NCBI RefSeq assembly: GCF_002043095.1
Contig: NZ_MVOC01000042.1
Span: 1-64,000, forward strand
Source: Mycobacterium sp. AT1
GTDB lineage: Bacteria > Actinomycetota > Actinomycetes > Mycobacteriales > Mycobacteriaceae
Direction: 5' to 3'
Length of the DNA stretch: 64,000 nt
Below the pieces are notes generated by a model. That model saw nothing but the letters and a program-made list of their open reading frames with translations. It made no database searches and was not told the origin of the DNA. Made by a program: the position numbers and the translations under genes. Below are positions 8,140 through 16,708 of this stretch, piece after piece; positions within the stretch are counted from its first letter, which is position 1; each line of letters begins with the position of its first letter.

Positions 8140-8510
8140 GCCGTTACACCCGCCAGCGCCGCGGTGTTCAGATTCAGCAGCGCCGAGATGTCGTGCAGCG
8201 CTTCCGGAACCACGGCGTAGTACACCCACGACGCCCGCCGCTCCGAGGTCAACAGACCAGCGTCGCGCAAGACTTTGAGGTGGTGCGACACGGTGGGTTG
8301 CGAGACGTCGATCCCCACGGAGACATCGCACACACACGCCTCACTACCGGAATGGCTGGCGATGGCACTGAACAACCGCAAACGCACCGGGTCGGCCAGC
8401 GCCTTCAACTTCTTGGCCATCTCGACGGCTGCGGGCTCGCTCAACGGCTCGTGCAGCAGCGGCGGCGTGACGCAGCAGACGTCGTCCACCGCCTGATCTG
8501 AGTTGGACAT
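8136..8510 (-). CDS. arsR: ArsR/SmtB family repressor of the acr3 operon
   Basis: A 124-aa winged-helix repressor with KALADPVRLRLFSAI, the thiol motif SEACVCDVSVGIDVSQPTVSHH and an N-terminal CC pair. It is the second ArsR in the window and differs clearly in sequence from the first, with the same layout. It is the first gene of the operon with acr3 and both arsC genes, and is preceded by the operator at 8511-8535. Confidence 0.9.
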   Translation of the reverse strand: MSNSDQAVDDVCCVTPPLLHEPLSEPAAVEMAKKLKALADPVRLRLFSAIASHSGSEACVCDVSVGIDVSQPTVSHHLKVLRDAGLLTSERRASWVYYAVVPEALHDISALLNLNTAALAGVTA

Positions 8511-8535
8511 ACATCGATATTGACAGTCATCGAAT
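8511..8535. promoter_or_regulatory. ArsR operator before the acr3 operon
   Basis: Immediately upstream of the arsR start the sequence holds two copies of a CATCGA(A/T) element (8512 and 8529), read on the minus strand as TTCGATG and ATCGATG. The same TCGATG units form the dyad in front of the first arsR (2124-2141). The site overlaps the start region, as expected for autorepression. Confidence 0.5.
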
Positions 8536-8697
8536 CAGGACGCAAGCGGAGTTTGGATGAACCCTCGCTCGCTTCGCGGCAAGACGGGACATAAATGCTG
8601 CCACGCCGCAAAACCGATGAGTCGAGCGTGTTCGGCCGGAGTCAACGGATCTGCCGCCCGACGATCGCGAGAACATCACCGCGTAGCCGACCTTCTA

Positions 8698-8713
8698 CTA
8701 CGTTGGTACGTAG
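8698..8713. promoter_or_regulatory. Dyad upstream of the P-type ATPase gene
   Basis: In the 297-bp spacer between arsR and the ATPase, CTACGT (8698-8703) and ACGTAG (8708-8713) form a perfect inverted repeat around TGGT. It is within about 110 bp of the ATPase start and is the only clear dyad in the spacer. A BlaI/CopY-type or other metal regulator could bind here; the regulator is not identified. Confidence 0.35.
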
Positions 8714-8807
8714 GTCCACAGTCGAGACGTTGCCCCGATTGCTCTATTCGCGTCGAGGTCGGTGGCGTCGATTGAATGAACGACAGGGTGGATGGAGGTC
8801 GGAGCAG

Positions 8808-11228
8808 GTGAACGACATGGAGACAGGTAGCCCAGTGGCGGGTGTGCGCACCGTGGTGCTGGAACTCGACGGCGTGCAGTGGGCGAGTCAGAAGAACGTG
8901 GTGGAGACAGTCCTCGGTCGACGACCGGGAGTCGTTGGCGCGGAGGCTAATCCGGTTGCTCAGACCGTGACGGTGCGATACGACCCGGATCGCACCACGG
9001 TTGAGCACCTCGCCGGCTGGGTTCGAGAGTGCCGATATCACTGTCGGGGTGAATCCGTCCCCGATCACCTGTGTGCCGTGCCGGCGCCGGCTACCGACGC
9101 GAAGCGGTCATCCGGCACTGCCGATGAAGCTGTTGACCACGCGGGCCACCCAGCCCACGACCGCAGCGCCGCAGGGGAGCCGGGAACGGGTCGGACGGGG
9201 ACGCCGGCCGAGGTGATGGGGCACGGCGGGCACGGTGAGATGTCGATGGCCGCGATGATCCGCGACATGCGTGACCGTTTCCTGGTCGCGGTGGTGTTCG
9301 GGGTCGTGATCACGTTGTGGTCCCGGATCGGGCGCGACGTGTTCGGGTTCTCCGTGGCGGCGCCGTTCGGGCTGCGCGACGACGTGTTTCAGCTGATTCT
9401 GAGCGTTCCGGTGATCTTTTACTCGGCGCAGGTGTTCTTCGCTGGTGCTGTGCGGGCGCTTCGTGCCCGCACGTTGGACATGATGGTGCTCGTCGCGGTC
9501 GCCGTCGGTGCCGGCTGGGTGTACTCCGTGGGGGTCACCGTGGCCGGGGGCGGCGACGTCTTCTACGAAGCGGCGACCATCCTGACTGCGTTCGTGCTGC
9601 TCGGGCACTACTTCGAAATGCGGGCGCGGGGCGGCGCCAACGACGCGGTCCGCGCGCTGCTCAAGCTGGCCCCGCCCATGGCGACCGTGCTCCGCGACGA
9701 TGAGTCGGTGGAGATCCCCACCGATCAGGTCGTGGTAGGTGACCTGCTGTTGGTTCGACCCGGTTCCAAGGTCGCCGTCGACGGGGTGGTGGAAGACGGG
9801 GACAGCGACGTCGACGAGTCCACGGTGACCGGTGAAAGCCTGCCGGTTCACAAGGGTCCGGGTGACGAGGTGGTGGGGGCCACCATCAACACCACGGGGA
9901 CACTGCGGGTCCGGGCCACCAAGGTCGGCGCGGACACCGCGCTGGCCCAGATCGTCAAGCTGGTGCAGGAAGCGCAGAACTCCAAGGCCCCCGGGCAGCG
10001 CCTGGCGGACCGGGCCGCGTTCTGGCTGGTTCTGGTGGCGCTGCTCGGCGGGGTCGGAACGTTCGTGGTGTGGCTGCTGGTGGGCCGCTCGGTCAGCGAG
10101 GCACTGTTGTTCGCGATCACGGTGGTCGTGGTGACCTGCCCAGACGCGCTGGGGCTGGCCACCCCTACCGCGATCATGGTCGGGACTGGTCTGGGCGCTG
10201 CCCGCGGAGTGTTGTTCAAGAACGCGACCGCAATCGAGACGTCGAAGAAGATCGACGTGGTGGTGATGGACAAGACCGGCACCCTGACCTTGGGTGCACC
10301 CTCGGTGACCGATCTGCTGGTGGAGGGGTCGCCCGAAACCGACGCGCTGGCGCTGATCGCCGCGTTAGAACGCGAATCCGAGCATCCGCTGGCGGCCGCG
10401 GTGGTGCGGCACGCCGATGCCGCGGGAGCGCGCCGCCTCGATGCGCATGATTTCGTGAACGTGGCGGGGCAGGGTGCGGTCGCGGTCGTGGATGGTCACC
10501 GCGTGGTGGTGGGCAACACCCGACTGATGACGGCCGAGGGCATCGAACTTGGTGTCCTGGGTCCCCGGCAGCAGGAACTTGCCGCCGGGGGCCGGACGGC
10601 GGTGCTCGCTGCGGTCGACGGGCGGGCGGTGGCGGTGATCGGTATCGCGGACGCGGTGCGACCCACCTCCGCGGCCGCCGTCGCGGAGCTGCGATCCATG
10701 GGCGTCGAGGTGGTCATGCTCACCGGAGACAACGCGGCCACCGCGCAGCGGATCGCGGCGCAGATCGGGGTCACCGAGGTGATCGCCGACGTCTTGCCCG
10801 GCGACAAGGCCGCGAAGGTCACCGAACTCATGAACGCCGGACATCGGGTGGCGATGGTCGGTGACGGTGTCAACGATGCTCCGGCCTTGGCTCAGGCCGA
10901 CCTCGGGATCGCGATCGGCGCCGGCACCGATGTCGCGGTGGAAACCGCCGATGTGGTCCTGATGCGTTCGGACCCGCTCGACGTGGCGGTGGCGCTGCGG
11001 ATCGGGCGGGGCACGGTCCGCAAGATGAAGCAGAACCTCGTCTGGGCGATTGGCTACAACTCGGTGGCGCTACCCATCGCCGCGGGGGTCTTCGAGCCGG
11101 CGTTTGGTCTGGTGTTGCGCCCGGAGATCGCCGCGATCACGATGGCAGGTTCCAGCATCCTCGTTGCCGTTAATGCGTTGACCCTTAAACGTCTTCGTCT
11201 TCCGACACCGGGTGCGGCCGGAGCGTAG
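8808..11228 (+). CDS. P1B-type heavy-metal (copper-like) translocating ATPase with CPD motif
   Basis: An 806-aa pump from GTG 8808, placed 9 nt after GGAGG (8794-8798); ATG 8817 is the alternative. An HMA-like N-terminal domain lacks the usual CxxC (WASQ stands there), followed by a His-rich linker (MGHGGHGEMSM). The actuator has TGES at about 341, the phosphorylation site DKTGT is at D488, and GDGVNDAPALA is intact. The membrane metal motif is CPD (C444) instead of CPC/CPH. The last helices keep YN (WAIGYNSVALP) and MAGSS, close to the Cu(I) ATPase pattern. It probably exports Cu(I) or a related ion. Confidence 0.88.
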   Translation: MNDMETGSPVAGVRTVVLELDGVQWASQKNVVETVLGRRPGVVGAEANPVAQTVTVRYDPDRTTVEHLAGWVRECRYHCRGESVPDHLCAVPAPATDAKRSSGTADEAVDHAGHPAHDRSAAGEPGTGRTGTPAEVMGHGGHGEMSMAAMIRDMRDRFLVAVVFGVVITLWSRIGRDVFGFSVAAPFGLRDDVFQLILSVPVIFYSAQVFFAGAVRALRARTLDMMVLVAVAVGAGWVYSVGVTVAGGGDVFYEAATILTAFVLLGHYFEMRARGGANDAVRALLKLAPPMATVLRDDESVEIPTDQVVVGDLLLVRPGSKVAVDGVVEDGDSDVDESTVTGESLPVHKGPGDEVVGATINTTGTLRVRATKVGADTALAQIVKLVQEAQNSKAPGQRLADRAAFWLVLVALLGGVGTFVVWLLVGRSVSEALLFAITVVVVTCPDALGLATPTAIMVGTGLGAARGVLFKNATAIETSKKIDVVVMDKTGTLTLGAPSVTDLLVEGSPETDALALIAALERESEHPLAAAVVRHADAAGARRLDAHDFVNVAGQGAVAVVDGHRVVVGNTRLMTAEGIELGVLGPRQQELAAGGRTAVLAAVDGRAVAVIGIADAVRPTSAAAVAELRSMGVEVVMLTGDNAATAQRIAAQIGVTEVIADVLPGDKAAKVTELMNAGHRVAMVGDGVNDAPALAQADLGIAIGAGTDVAVETADVVLMRSDPLDVAVALRIGRGTVRKMKQNLVWAIGYNSVALPIAAGVFEPAFGLVLRPEIAAITMAGSSILVAVNALTLKRLRLPTPGAAGA

Positions 11229-11295
11229 TGAGCGTCGGTCGGCCTGCAGAGCCGTGCACCCATTCCGACATCGCGACGGTGGGCAGGTGACGGAG

Positions 11296-11318
11296 GTATC
11301 TCGGTCAGGTTGAGATAC
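11296..11318. promoter_or_regulatory. Dyad before the His-rich membrane protein gene
   Basis: GTATCTC (11296-11302) and GAGATAC (11312-11318) are perfect 7-bp arms with a 9-bp centre. The left half contains ATCTCGGT, which is also the left half of the palindrome at 1-16 in front of the BlaI-type gene. This suggests one regulator for both sites. It lies about 50 bp before the start of the next gene. Confidence 0.45.
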
Positions 11319-11365
11319 GGTGTCGCACAGTTGATGTTCGAGCACAGGCTGCCATCATCGGACGT

Positions 11366-12070
11366 GTGGCACCCAAAGTAGCGACGAGGACGGACAGCAG
11401 GCTGGCAGTGAAGCTTGCCGCACTAGCTTCGTTCGGCGCGGCGATCGTTCACTTCGCGGTGGTGCCGACGCACTGGCAAGAGTGGGTGCCGGCAGGCCTG
11501 TTCTTTCTCTCGATCGCCTTGTGCCAACTGATCTGGGCGCGACTAGTCCTGGCTCGGATGACGACGTCTGTGCTTGCCGCGGGGATCATGCTCAATGTCG
11601 GGGCCATCGCACTGTGGGCTCTTTCGCGGACGGCGGGCGCGCCGTTCGGCCCTCACGCCGGAGAACCTGAGCTCGTCAAGGGCGCCGACCTTTGTGCTCT
11701 GCTGCTTCAAATCTATGTCGTGATGGCAGCCGGCTGGGTGGTGTACCGAGGCCACCACAGCGAACCGATACCAGCGTTCGGGAACGCGATCGTGCTCCTC
11801 GGCGCAACTGCCGTCGTCGCTCTGGCGTCGACGGTAGGTGTGGCCTCTGGTCTACAGCACGGCCATCCCGAGCAGGCCGGCGCCGCAACTGACCACCACG
11901 GTCCTAATGTTGGAACTGCAGAGGCACATCACGAACACCCAGAGCCGGCCACGTCCCCACCGAATTTCGAGTCGATCGGCACTCCGGCGGCACCGGCACC
12001 TGCCGAACCTCCGCTCCCGACAGCGGAACCGTTGATCGACGACCACGGTGATCATTCCCACGACGAATGA
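11366..12070 (+). CDS. Membrane protein with His-rich C-terminal tail
   Basis: A 234-aa protein from GTG 11366. Five hydrophobic segments span roughly residues 15-155. A Pro/Ala-rich hydrophilic tail follows, with clustered His (GLQHGHPEQ, DHHGPN, AHHEHPE, DDHGDHSHDE). I do not recognise a named family. The His-rich tail suggests binding of a divalent or monovalent metal, and the position directly after the P-type ATPase supports a role in metal handling. The dyad at 11296-11318 may control it. Confidence 0.65.
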   Translation: MAPKVATRTDSRLAVKLAALASFGAAIVHFAVVPTHWQEWVPAGLFFLSIALCQLIWARLVLARMTTSVLAAGIMLNVGAIALWALSRTAGAPFGPHAGEPELVKGADLCALLLQIYVVMAAGWVVYRGHHSEPIPAFGNAIVLLGATAVVALASTVGVASGLQHGHPEQAGAATDHHGPNVGTAEAHHEHPEPATSPPNFESIGTPAAPAPAEPPLPTAEPLIDDHGDHSHDE

Positions 12071-12153
12071 CGTGCGCTCCGCTGATTGGAGCTCTAACAG
12101 TCGACTCATCAGAGGATAACCCAGCATCTTGCTCTGATCGAGGCGTGAACAAC

Positions 12154-12181
12154 ATCATGGATAATGACTATTATCCATGAT
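12154..12181. repeat. 28-bp dif-like inverted repeat, site 1
   Basis: An 11-bp left arm ATCATGGATAA, a 6-bp centre TGACTA and an 11-bp right arm TTATCCATGAT. The arms are perfectly complementary. The layout (11-6-11, ATAA next to the centre and TTAT after it) is that of XerC/XerD dif and plasmid pdif sites. Two more sites with the same TGGATAA/TTATCCA core occur at 52470-52497 and 59619-59646. It could also be an operator for an unknown dimeric regulator. Confidence 0.6.
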
Positions 12182-12647
12182 TGGGTGAGACCGTCTGTCG
12201 CACAATGCCATCCCGCGAAGTTGACGTTGTAGCGAGGTGACGTCTCAGTGTGGTCGGGCGCTTGCTAGGCGCGCGACCGGGGTGGAACGCATTCCGCCGA
12301 TCCCCCGGCGGGGGAGTGGTCGCGATGCTTCCTGGAATGCCCTCCCACGGCCGAGGCGCAATGCAAATGGCCTCTCGTTCGGATTCGGAGGCTGTCTTTA
12401 CGCGGTGACAGCGCACATAACGTGCCGCCATGCTGTGCCAGCCCGGATAAGGGTGTGACTTAGGCGAATCGGCACTATGCTAGTGGATCCGCATGGCGGC
12501 CCAGCGGGCGGTGAAGCGCGAGATCCGTTGCGCACGTGTTGAATTGAACGACACTGGATATCGGCCGTATCAAGAACGGTTGTATTCCTAGGGTCAGGGC
12601 GGGATGCAGCTTCCTTTGAGTACAGCGTTTGATGTATCGTCGTCGGC
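12182..12647. other. Gene-free spacer with a GC hairpin
   Basis: No convincing gene is seen between site 1 and cmtR. A hairpin CCCCCG-G-CGGGGG lies at 12302-12314, and the same hairpin occurs at 59532-59544 near dif-like site 3. There is no T-run after it, so a classical terminator is unlikely. Confidence 0.4.
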
Positions 12648-12971
12648 GTGGAGACCTTGGTGCATACCGATGCGTTGGCCCGGTTCGGCTATGCCCTCTC
12701 TGATGCCACTCGCACGCAGATCTTGCTGACTTTGCGTAAGGCGCCGCAGCATCCCTCTGATTTGGCCGAGGCGATCGGGGTCTCGCGTCAGACGATGTCC
12801 AATCATCTGGCTTGTCTGCGTGGTTGCGGGCTGGTGGTCGCGGTGTCCGAGGGTCGTAGGACCCGATATGAGCTGGCCGATTGGCGCATCGGGCATGCTC
12901 TGGATGATCTCCTGGGTTTGGTTCTCGCGGTCGATCCGTCCTGCTGCGCCGAGCACGGATGCACCTGCTGA
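12648..12971 (+). CDS. cmtR: CmtR-like Cd(II)/Pb(II)-sensing ArsR family repressor
   Basis: A 107-aa ArsR/SmtB repressor from GTG 12648. The segment NHLACLRGCGLVVA carries the two Cys of the CmtR metal site (C57 and C61 in M. tuberculosis CmtR), and a Cys-rich tail (SCCAEHGCTC) supplies the third ligand region. It overlaps the next gene, a cation exporter, so the pair forms a Cd/Pb resistance operon under its own repressor. The tail has more Cys than the M. tuberculosis protein, so metal preference may differ. Confidence 0.86.
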   Translation: METLVHTDALARFGYALSDATRTQILLTLRKAPQHPSDLAEAIGVSRQTMSNHLACLRGCGLVVAVSEGRRTRYELADWRIGHALDDLLGLVLAVDPSCCAEHGCTC

Positions 12972-13669
12972 TGGCCTCCGAGATTGGGCTGCCCAGTGTG
13001 CGGCCCACTCTGAGTGAGCCACGGCGCCAAATTCTTTCGCGTCGGATCCGGTGGTTCGTGGCGGCGACGATCAGCTACAACGTCATCGAGGCCGCAGTGG
13101 CCCTCACCGAGGGTGCCCGGGTCTCTTCGACGGCGCTGATCGGTTTCGGCTTGGACTCGGTGATCGAGGTGTCGTCCGCGGCGGCGGTGGCCTGGCAGTT
13201 CGCGGGAGCCGATCCCGAGGTTCGCGAGAAGGTCGCCCTGCGCGTCATCGCGTTCTCCTTCTTTGGGTTGGCCCTCTACGTGACCGTCGATGCGGCCCGG
13301 TCATTGTTCGGCGTTGGGGAGGCCCGTCATTCGATCATCGGCATCGTGCTCGCTGGGGTCAGCCTCGCCGTGATGCCGGTGCTGTCCTGGGCGCAGCGTC
13401 GCGCCGGGCGCGAACTCGGATCGCTGTCCGCGGTTGCTGATTCCAAGCAGACTCTGCTGTGCACCTATCTGTCGGCGGTGCTGCTGGTGGGACTGCTGCT
13501 GAACAGCCTTCTGGGTTGGTCCTGGGCTGACCCGGTTGCCGCGCTCGTCATCGCCGTCATCGCCACCAAAGAGGGTATCAACGCCTGGAAGGGTGACACC
13601 TGCTGCGCGACCCCGTCGATGACCAGAACTGTTGCAGCCCAGGATGATTGCGAGTGCTGTAACGACTAG
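12971..13669 (+). CDS. CDF-like cation transporter with Cys-rich tail
   Basis: About 232 aa from ATG 12971 (TGATG overlap with the cmtR stop); ATG 12959 is also possible. Six hydrophobic segments are visible. NVIEAAVALTEG and FGLDSVIEVSSAA resemble helices 2-3 of the cation diffusion facilitator fold, with the conserved Asp in GLDSVIE. The C-terminus is DTCCATPS...DDCECCND, a likely metal-binding tail. It would export Cd, Pb or Zn when cmtR is released. Confidence 0.8.
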   Translation: MASEIGLPSVRPTLSEPRRQILSRRIRWFVAATISYNVIEAAVALTEGARVSSTALIGFGLDSVIEVSSAAAVAWQFAGADPEVREKVALRVIAFSFFGLALYVTVDAARSLFGVGEARHSIIGIVLAGVSLAVMPVLSWAQRRAGRELGSLSAVADSKQTLLCTYLSAVLLVGLLLNSLLGWSWADPVAALVIAVIATKEGINAWKGDTCCATPSMTRTVAAQDDCECCND

Positions 13670-13684
13670 TGGGCCGCGTTTGTT

Positions 13685-15172
13685 CTAGTGGTGCTGTGGT
13701 CGGTTGATCGCGGGGTAGGTGGCCATGGGCACTGCGGCTCGGGCGGCGTGGATGTTCATGACCTGGGTCGAGTAGCCGAGAAGCTCGGCCAGGGATGCGG
13801 GGTCGATTTCCTTGGTGAGGTCGTGCAGTGCTGCGTTGCGGGCGGCTTGGATGTCGATCCCGAATCCGCGCAGCCGCTGCATGAGTGCTTGTTCAGCGAT
13901 GTGGTGCCCGGCGCGGGTGCCGGGGAACAGCCACTGGTTTTGGTGGTTCATCGTTTGGCGGTTGCCGCGGTCGGCGAGGTGCTGGTGGAAGTAGGGGAGT
14001 AGTGGCTCGGGGATCGGTGCGGGGAGGGTTCCGATCCTGATCGTGGTCTGTTCGGCCGTGGTCTCGACGTCGTCGAGGGTGAGTTCGGAGATCCTGCGCA
14101 CGGGGATGCCGTAGAGCAGCAGGATCAGCGCGGCGATCCTGGTGGATAGGTGGGTGTGCTCGGCTTCGACGACGGTCTTGATCAGCTCCAGGCGCCGCTG
14201 TGAGGAGGCGAGCGGGGTGGTGCGTGCGGTGCGGTGCGGGGTCTTGAACGGCGGCGCGATCCCGGCTCGGGTGCGCCATTGGATGAAGTTTCGGATGGTG
14301 TTGCGGGTCGTTGGCCCTTCGCTGAGATAGGCGTCGAGGTGGGCTTGGCGGAGATGGTTGATCGTGGTGTCGTGCTCGTCGAGCAGCCAGCGCAGGAACC
14401 TTCCGGCTTCGGTGATTTCCTGTTTGGCGCATCGGGTGGCGTTGTCCATGTTGCGTGCGGGATTGGTGGATTCGCGCAGCCGTCGCAGGTGGTGCCATCG
14501 TGCGAATTGTTCGATGGGCGTGTGGATGGTCGGCGTGGATTTCAAGGTCGCCAGCCGTTGGTCGAGCCAGGCTTCGAAGCGGGCCAGTCGGGGGTCGCCG
14601 CGGTCGGGCATCATGCGGTGGTGGACCAGCATTTCGCGGAGGTGCTCGAGGCTGCGTGAGGGTGGCAGTGCATCGAATGCGTCATGGGTGAGCTGCAGTT
14701 CTCGTGCGCCGATGCGGTTCAGCAGATCGTTGGTGACGGGATGGCGCATCCAGGTGATGATGCTTTCGGGGCGCGGGACTGCGGCTAGCTCGGTGACGAG
14801 TCGTTTGATCCGCATGTCGGGTGGTGTGTGTGGTTTGAGGATCTGCTCGAGGTCCCCGGTGACCACGCAGCGTGCGCACTGGCCACCGCGGAGGCGTTCG
14901 CCTTCGCGCCCGCAATTGTCGCAGTCCAGTTTGGTGGTGATGCCGGCGCAGTCGCGGCAGATGTCCTGCCCGGTGCTCGATCGTCCGGGCAGCAGGCGTT
15001 CGGTGCCGCAGAACGTGCATTGGCCGTAGGTGCGGGCGGCGGTGGTGAAGCAGGGGCCGCAGATCTGGCCCTCTGGCCAGTGCACCCGGATCTTGGGGAC
15101 CATGTGGTGGCATCGGCTGCATTCGTGTTCGCCGACGCTGCGCGGGCGGCCGCGGCTGCGTAGTTCAGTCAT
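13685..15172 (-). CDS. Tyrosine recombinase-like protein with N-terminal zinc ribbons
   Basis: A 495-aa protein. The first 110 residues hold several CxxC pairs (CSRC, CGPC, CTFC, CRDC, CDNC, CARC), a probable zinc-ribbon DNA-binding region. The rest has a tyrosine recombinase fold with the first catalytic Arg in GIPVRRISELTLDDV. The second box reads IQAARNAALHDL, so the usual His is missing, and the final box (LLGYSTQVMNIHAARA) has no clear nucleophilic Tyr at the expected place. It is probably a helper or DNA-binding subunit working with the catalytic recombinase. Its start overlaps the HTH gene by 8 bp. Confidence 0.72.
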   Translation of the reverse strand: MTELRSRGRPRSVGEHECSRCHHMVPKIRVHWPEGQICGPCFTTAARTYGQCTFCGTERLLPGRSSTGQDICRDCAGITTKLDCDNCGREGERLRGGQCARCVVTGDLEQILKPHTPPDMRIKRLVTELAAVPRPESIITWMRHPVTNDLLNRIGARELQLTHDAFDALPPSRSLEHLREMLVHHRMMPDRGDPRLARFEAWLDQRLATLKSTPTIHTPIEQFARWHHLRRLRESTNPARNMDNATRCAKQEITEAGRFLRWLLDEHDTTINHLRQAHLDAYLSEGPTTRNTIRNFIQWRTRAGIAPPFKTPHRTARTTPLASSQRRLELIKTVVEAEHTHLSTRIAALILLLYGIPVRRISELTLDDVETTAEQTTIRIGTLPAPIPEPLLPYFHQHLADRGNRQTMNHQNQWLFPGTRAGHHIAEQALMQRLRGFGIDIQAARNAALHDLTKEIDPASLAELLGYSTQVMNIHAARAAVPMATYPAINRPQHH

Positions 15173-15503
15173 CGGAGACGATCCGGGCCTTCACCGGCCG
15201 GTAGGCGTTCAGTAGCGGCACGTCGCTGGGTGCGTTGACGACCTTGGTGCGGGTGTGGCGGGTGTCTGCGGCGGTGTAGGTGATGAGGTCGCCGGCTTCG
15301 ATGCCGAAGATGTCGCAGAGTGCGACGAGGACTTTGAAGGAGATGCGTTCGGGTTCTTGTCCGACGATGCGGTAGATCTGGGATTCGGAGAGCGTGATGC
15401 CCCGCTCGCGCAGTGGGCCGACCAGGTCGCGGCTGTTCTTCATGCCGGCTCTGGCCATGAATTCCCTTACCCGCCAATGGTATTGGATTTCTCGTTTCAT
15501 CAT
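15165..15503 (-). CDS. Small XRE-like helix-turn-helix protein
   Basis: A 112-aa protein (MMKREIQYHWRVREFMARAG) with a Cro/XRE-like HTH around residues 20-75 (LRERGITLSESQIYRIVGQEP, then LVALCDIFGIEAGDLI). It lies between the two recombinase genes and overlaps both (4 bp and 8 bp), so it belongs to the element. Such proteins usually regulate excision or act as directionality factors; the role here is inferred. Confidence 0.75.
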   Translation of the reverse strand: MMKREIQYHWRVREFMARAGMKNSRDLVGPLRERGITLSESQIYRIVGQEPERISFKVLVALCDIFGIEAGDLITYTAADTRHTRTKVVNAPSDVPLLNAYRPVKARIVSDD

Positions 15504-16608
15504 GGCTCCTTTCCGGTTGATCCGCCCAAGTGGACGTTGCTGCGAGCCAGGGTGGCAGTGAGGACGCGTTGGAGCTCGCGGGCACGGTAGTCCGGTGCGG
15601 CCACGGTGTAGATGGAGGTGGTCGAGGCATGCTCGTGGCCCAGTTGCAGCTGCACGAAGCTGACGTCGTAGCCGTACTCGACTTGCAGGTTGGTGGCATA
15701 GGAGCGGCGAAACGAATGCAGGTCCAACCCGGGCGGGAAGCCCAGTTCGTCGACGAGGTTGCGCATGCGCTGCCACAGATTGCGCTCGGGCACCAGGGCT
15801 CCCTTCTCGGTGGGGAACAGGTCGTTGACGGGCTGGCCGTAGCGGGGAAGTCCGCGTTCCACCCAATCTGCGAGTGCCTCAGCGGCCCAATCGAACACCG
15901 TCAATACGGTGCGCGTTGCTTGGCCGGTGATCCGCGCATGGCCTTGCCGTGGCGCACCCTCACCAGACCCCATTCACCGAAGAACGGGGCCCGGGCGTTT
16001 CGGGAGAAGTCGACCAGCTGCAGGTGCCGGACTTCGTTGCGGCGTAGGCCCCACCCGTAGAGCGTCTTGAAGGCGACCGCATCCCGCCACGCCGCCAACG
16101 CACCTTTGCGCCCGGCGTTGAGGATCCGTTCGGGTTCCAGGTCGGCCAGGTCGAAGAACTGTTGCAGCTCGGTGGGGGTGAAGGGGCGTTTCAGCGGTCG
16201 TGCATCGTTGGCCTGCACGTGACGTGCCTTGTTGAATTCGGTGATGACTTGGCAGAACACCGTGCCGAACAGCCTCCCGCAGTGTTCGTTCCAGTCATAG
16301 GTCGGGTCGGTGGCGTAATCGAGGAACAACTTCACGTCGGTCTGGTAGGCCCGCACCGTGGTGTGGGCGCGGTTGAGGACGCCCCGGAGATGGCCGAAGA
16401 AGTCATCGGCGTCAGCCGGCGTCCACTGCCACGGATAGGACCCCACGAAGTCGGTCATCCGCAGCACCGAGGCCACTCGGCGACGGGCGGTGTCGGTGGA
16501 GAAGTTCTGCGCGAGCTGCGCGCGGCGCCATCCGGTCAGCACGTCGCTGAGGAAGGCATCGGGATCAGGGCCTGACACACCCGCTGGCAGGTATGCCAAC
16601 CGACCCAT
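15500..16608 (-). pseudogene. Tyrosine recombinase, frameshifted
   Basis: The N-terminal part starts at ATG 16608 (MGRLAYLPAGVSG) and includes a SAM-like DNA-binding domain and the first catalytic box (YGWGLRRNEVRHL). It runs out of frame at 15901. The C-terminal part (15500-15920) carries the remaining catalytic boxes, LHSFRRSYATNL (HxxR) and LGHEHASTTSIYTVA (His, Tyr). Two extra bases in CGCGC near 15911-15914 explain the break; removing them joins RGSPAKQR to TVLTVFDW. Either the gene is recently dead or this is an assembly error. Confidence 0.8.
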
Positions 16609-16708
16609 TGGTGCGTCCACACAAGCCTCCTCAACGACTGCATATTCTGCATTCCAACTGCGGATCCTGCAAGACCAACAACCAAATGCGCAGGTCAGAC
16701 CGCGGTGG

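Larger units (their letters stand above)
13678..16690 (-). mobile_element. Recombinase element: two tyrosine recombinases and a small HTH protein
   Basis: Three overlapping minus-strand genes with no cargo: a catalytic tyrosine recombinase (frameshifted), a 112-aa HTH protein, and a Zn-ribbon recombinase-like protein. The compact 3-gene layout resembles RIT (recombinase-in-trio) elements, although the middle gene is a regulator-like protein. It sits between the cmtR operon and copy A of the Imm61/ligase cassette. Part of its third gene recurs at 45162-45313. Exact ends are not determined. Confidence 0.6.
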
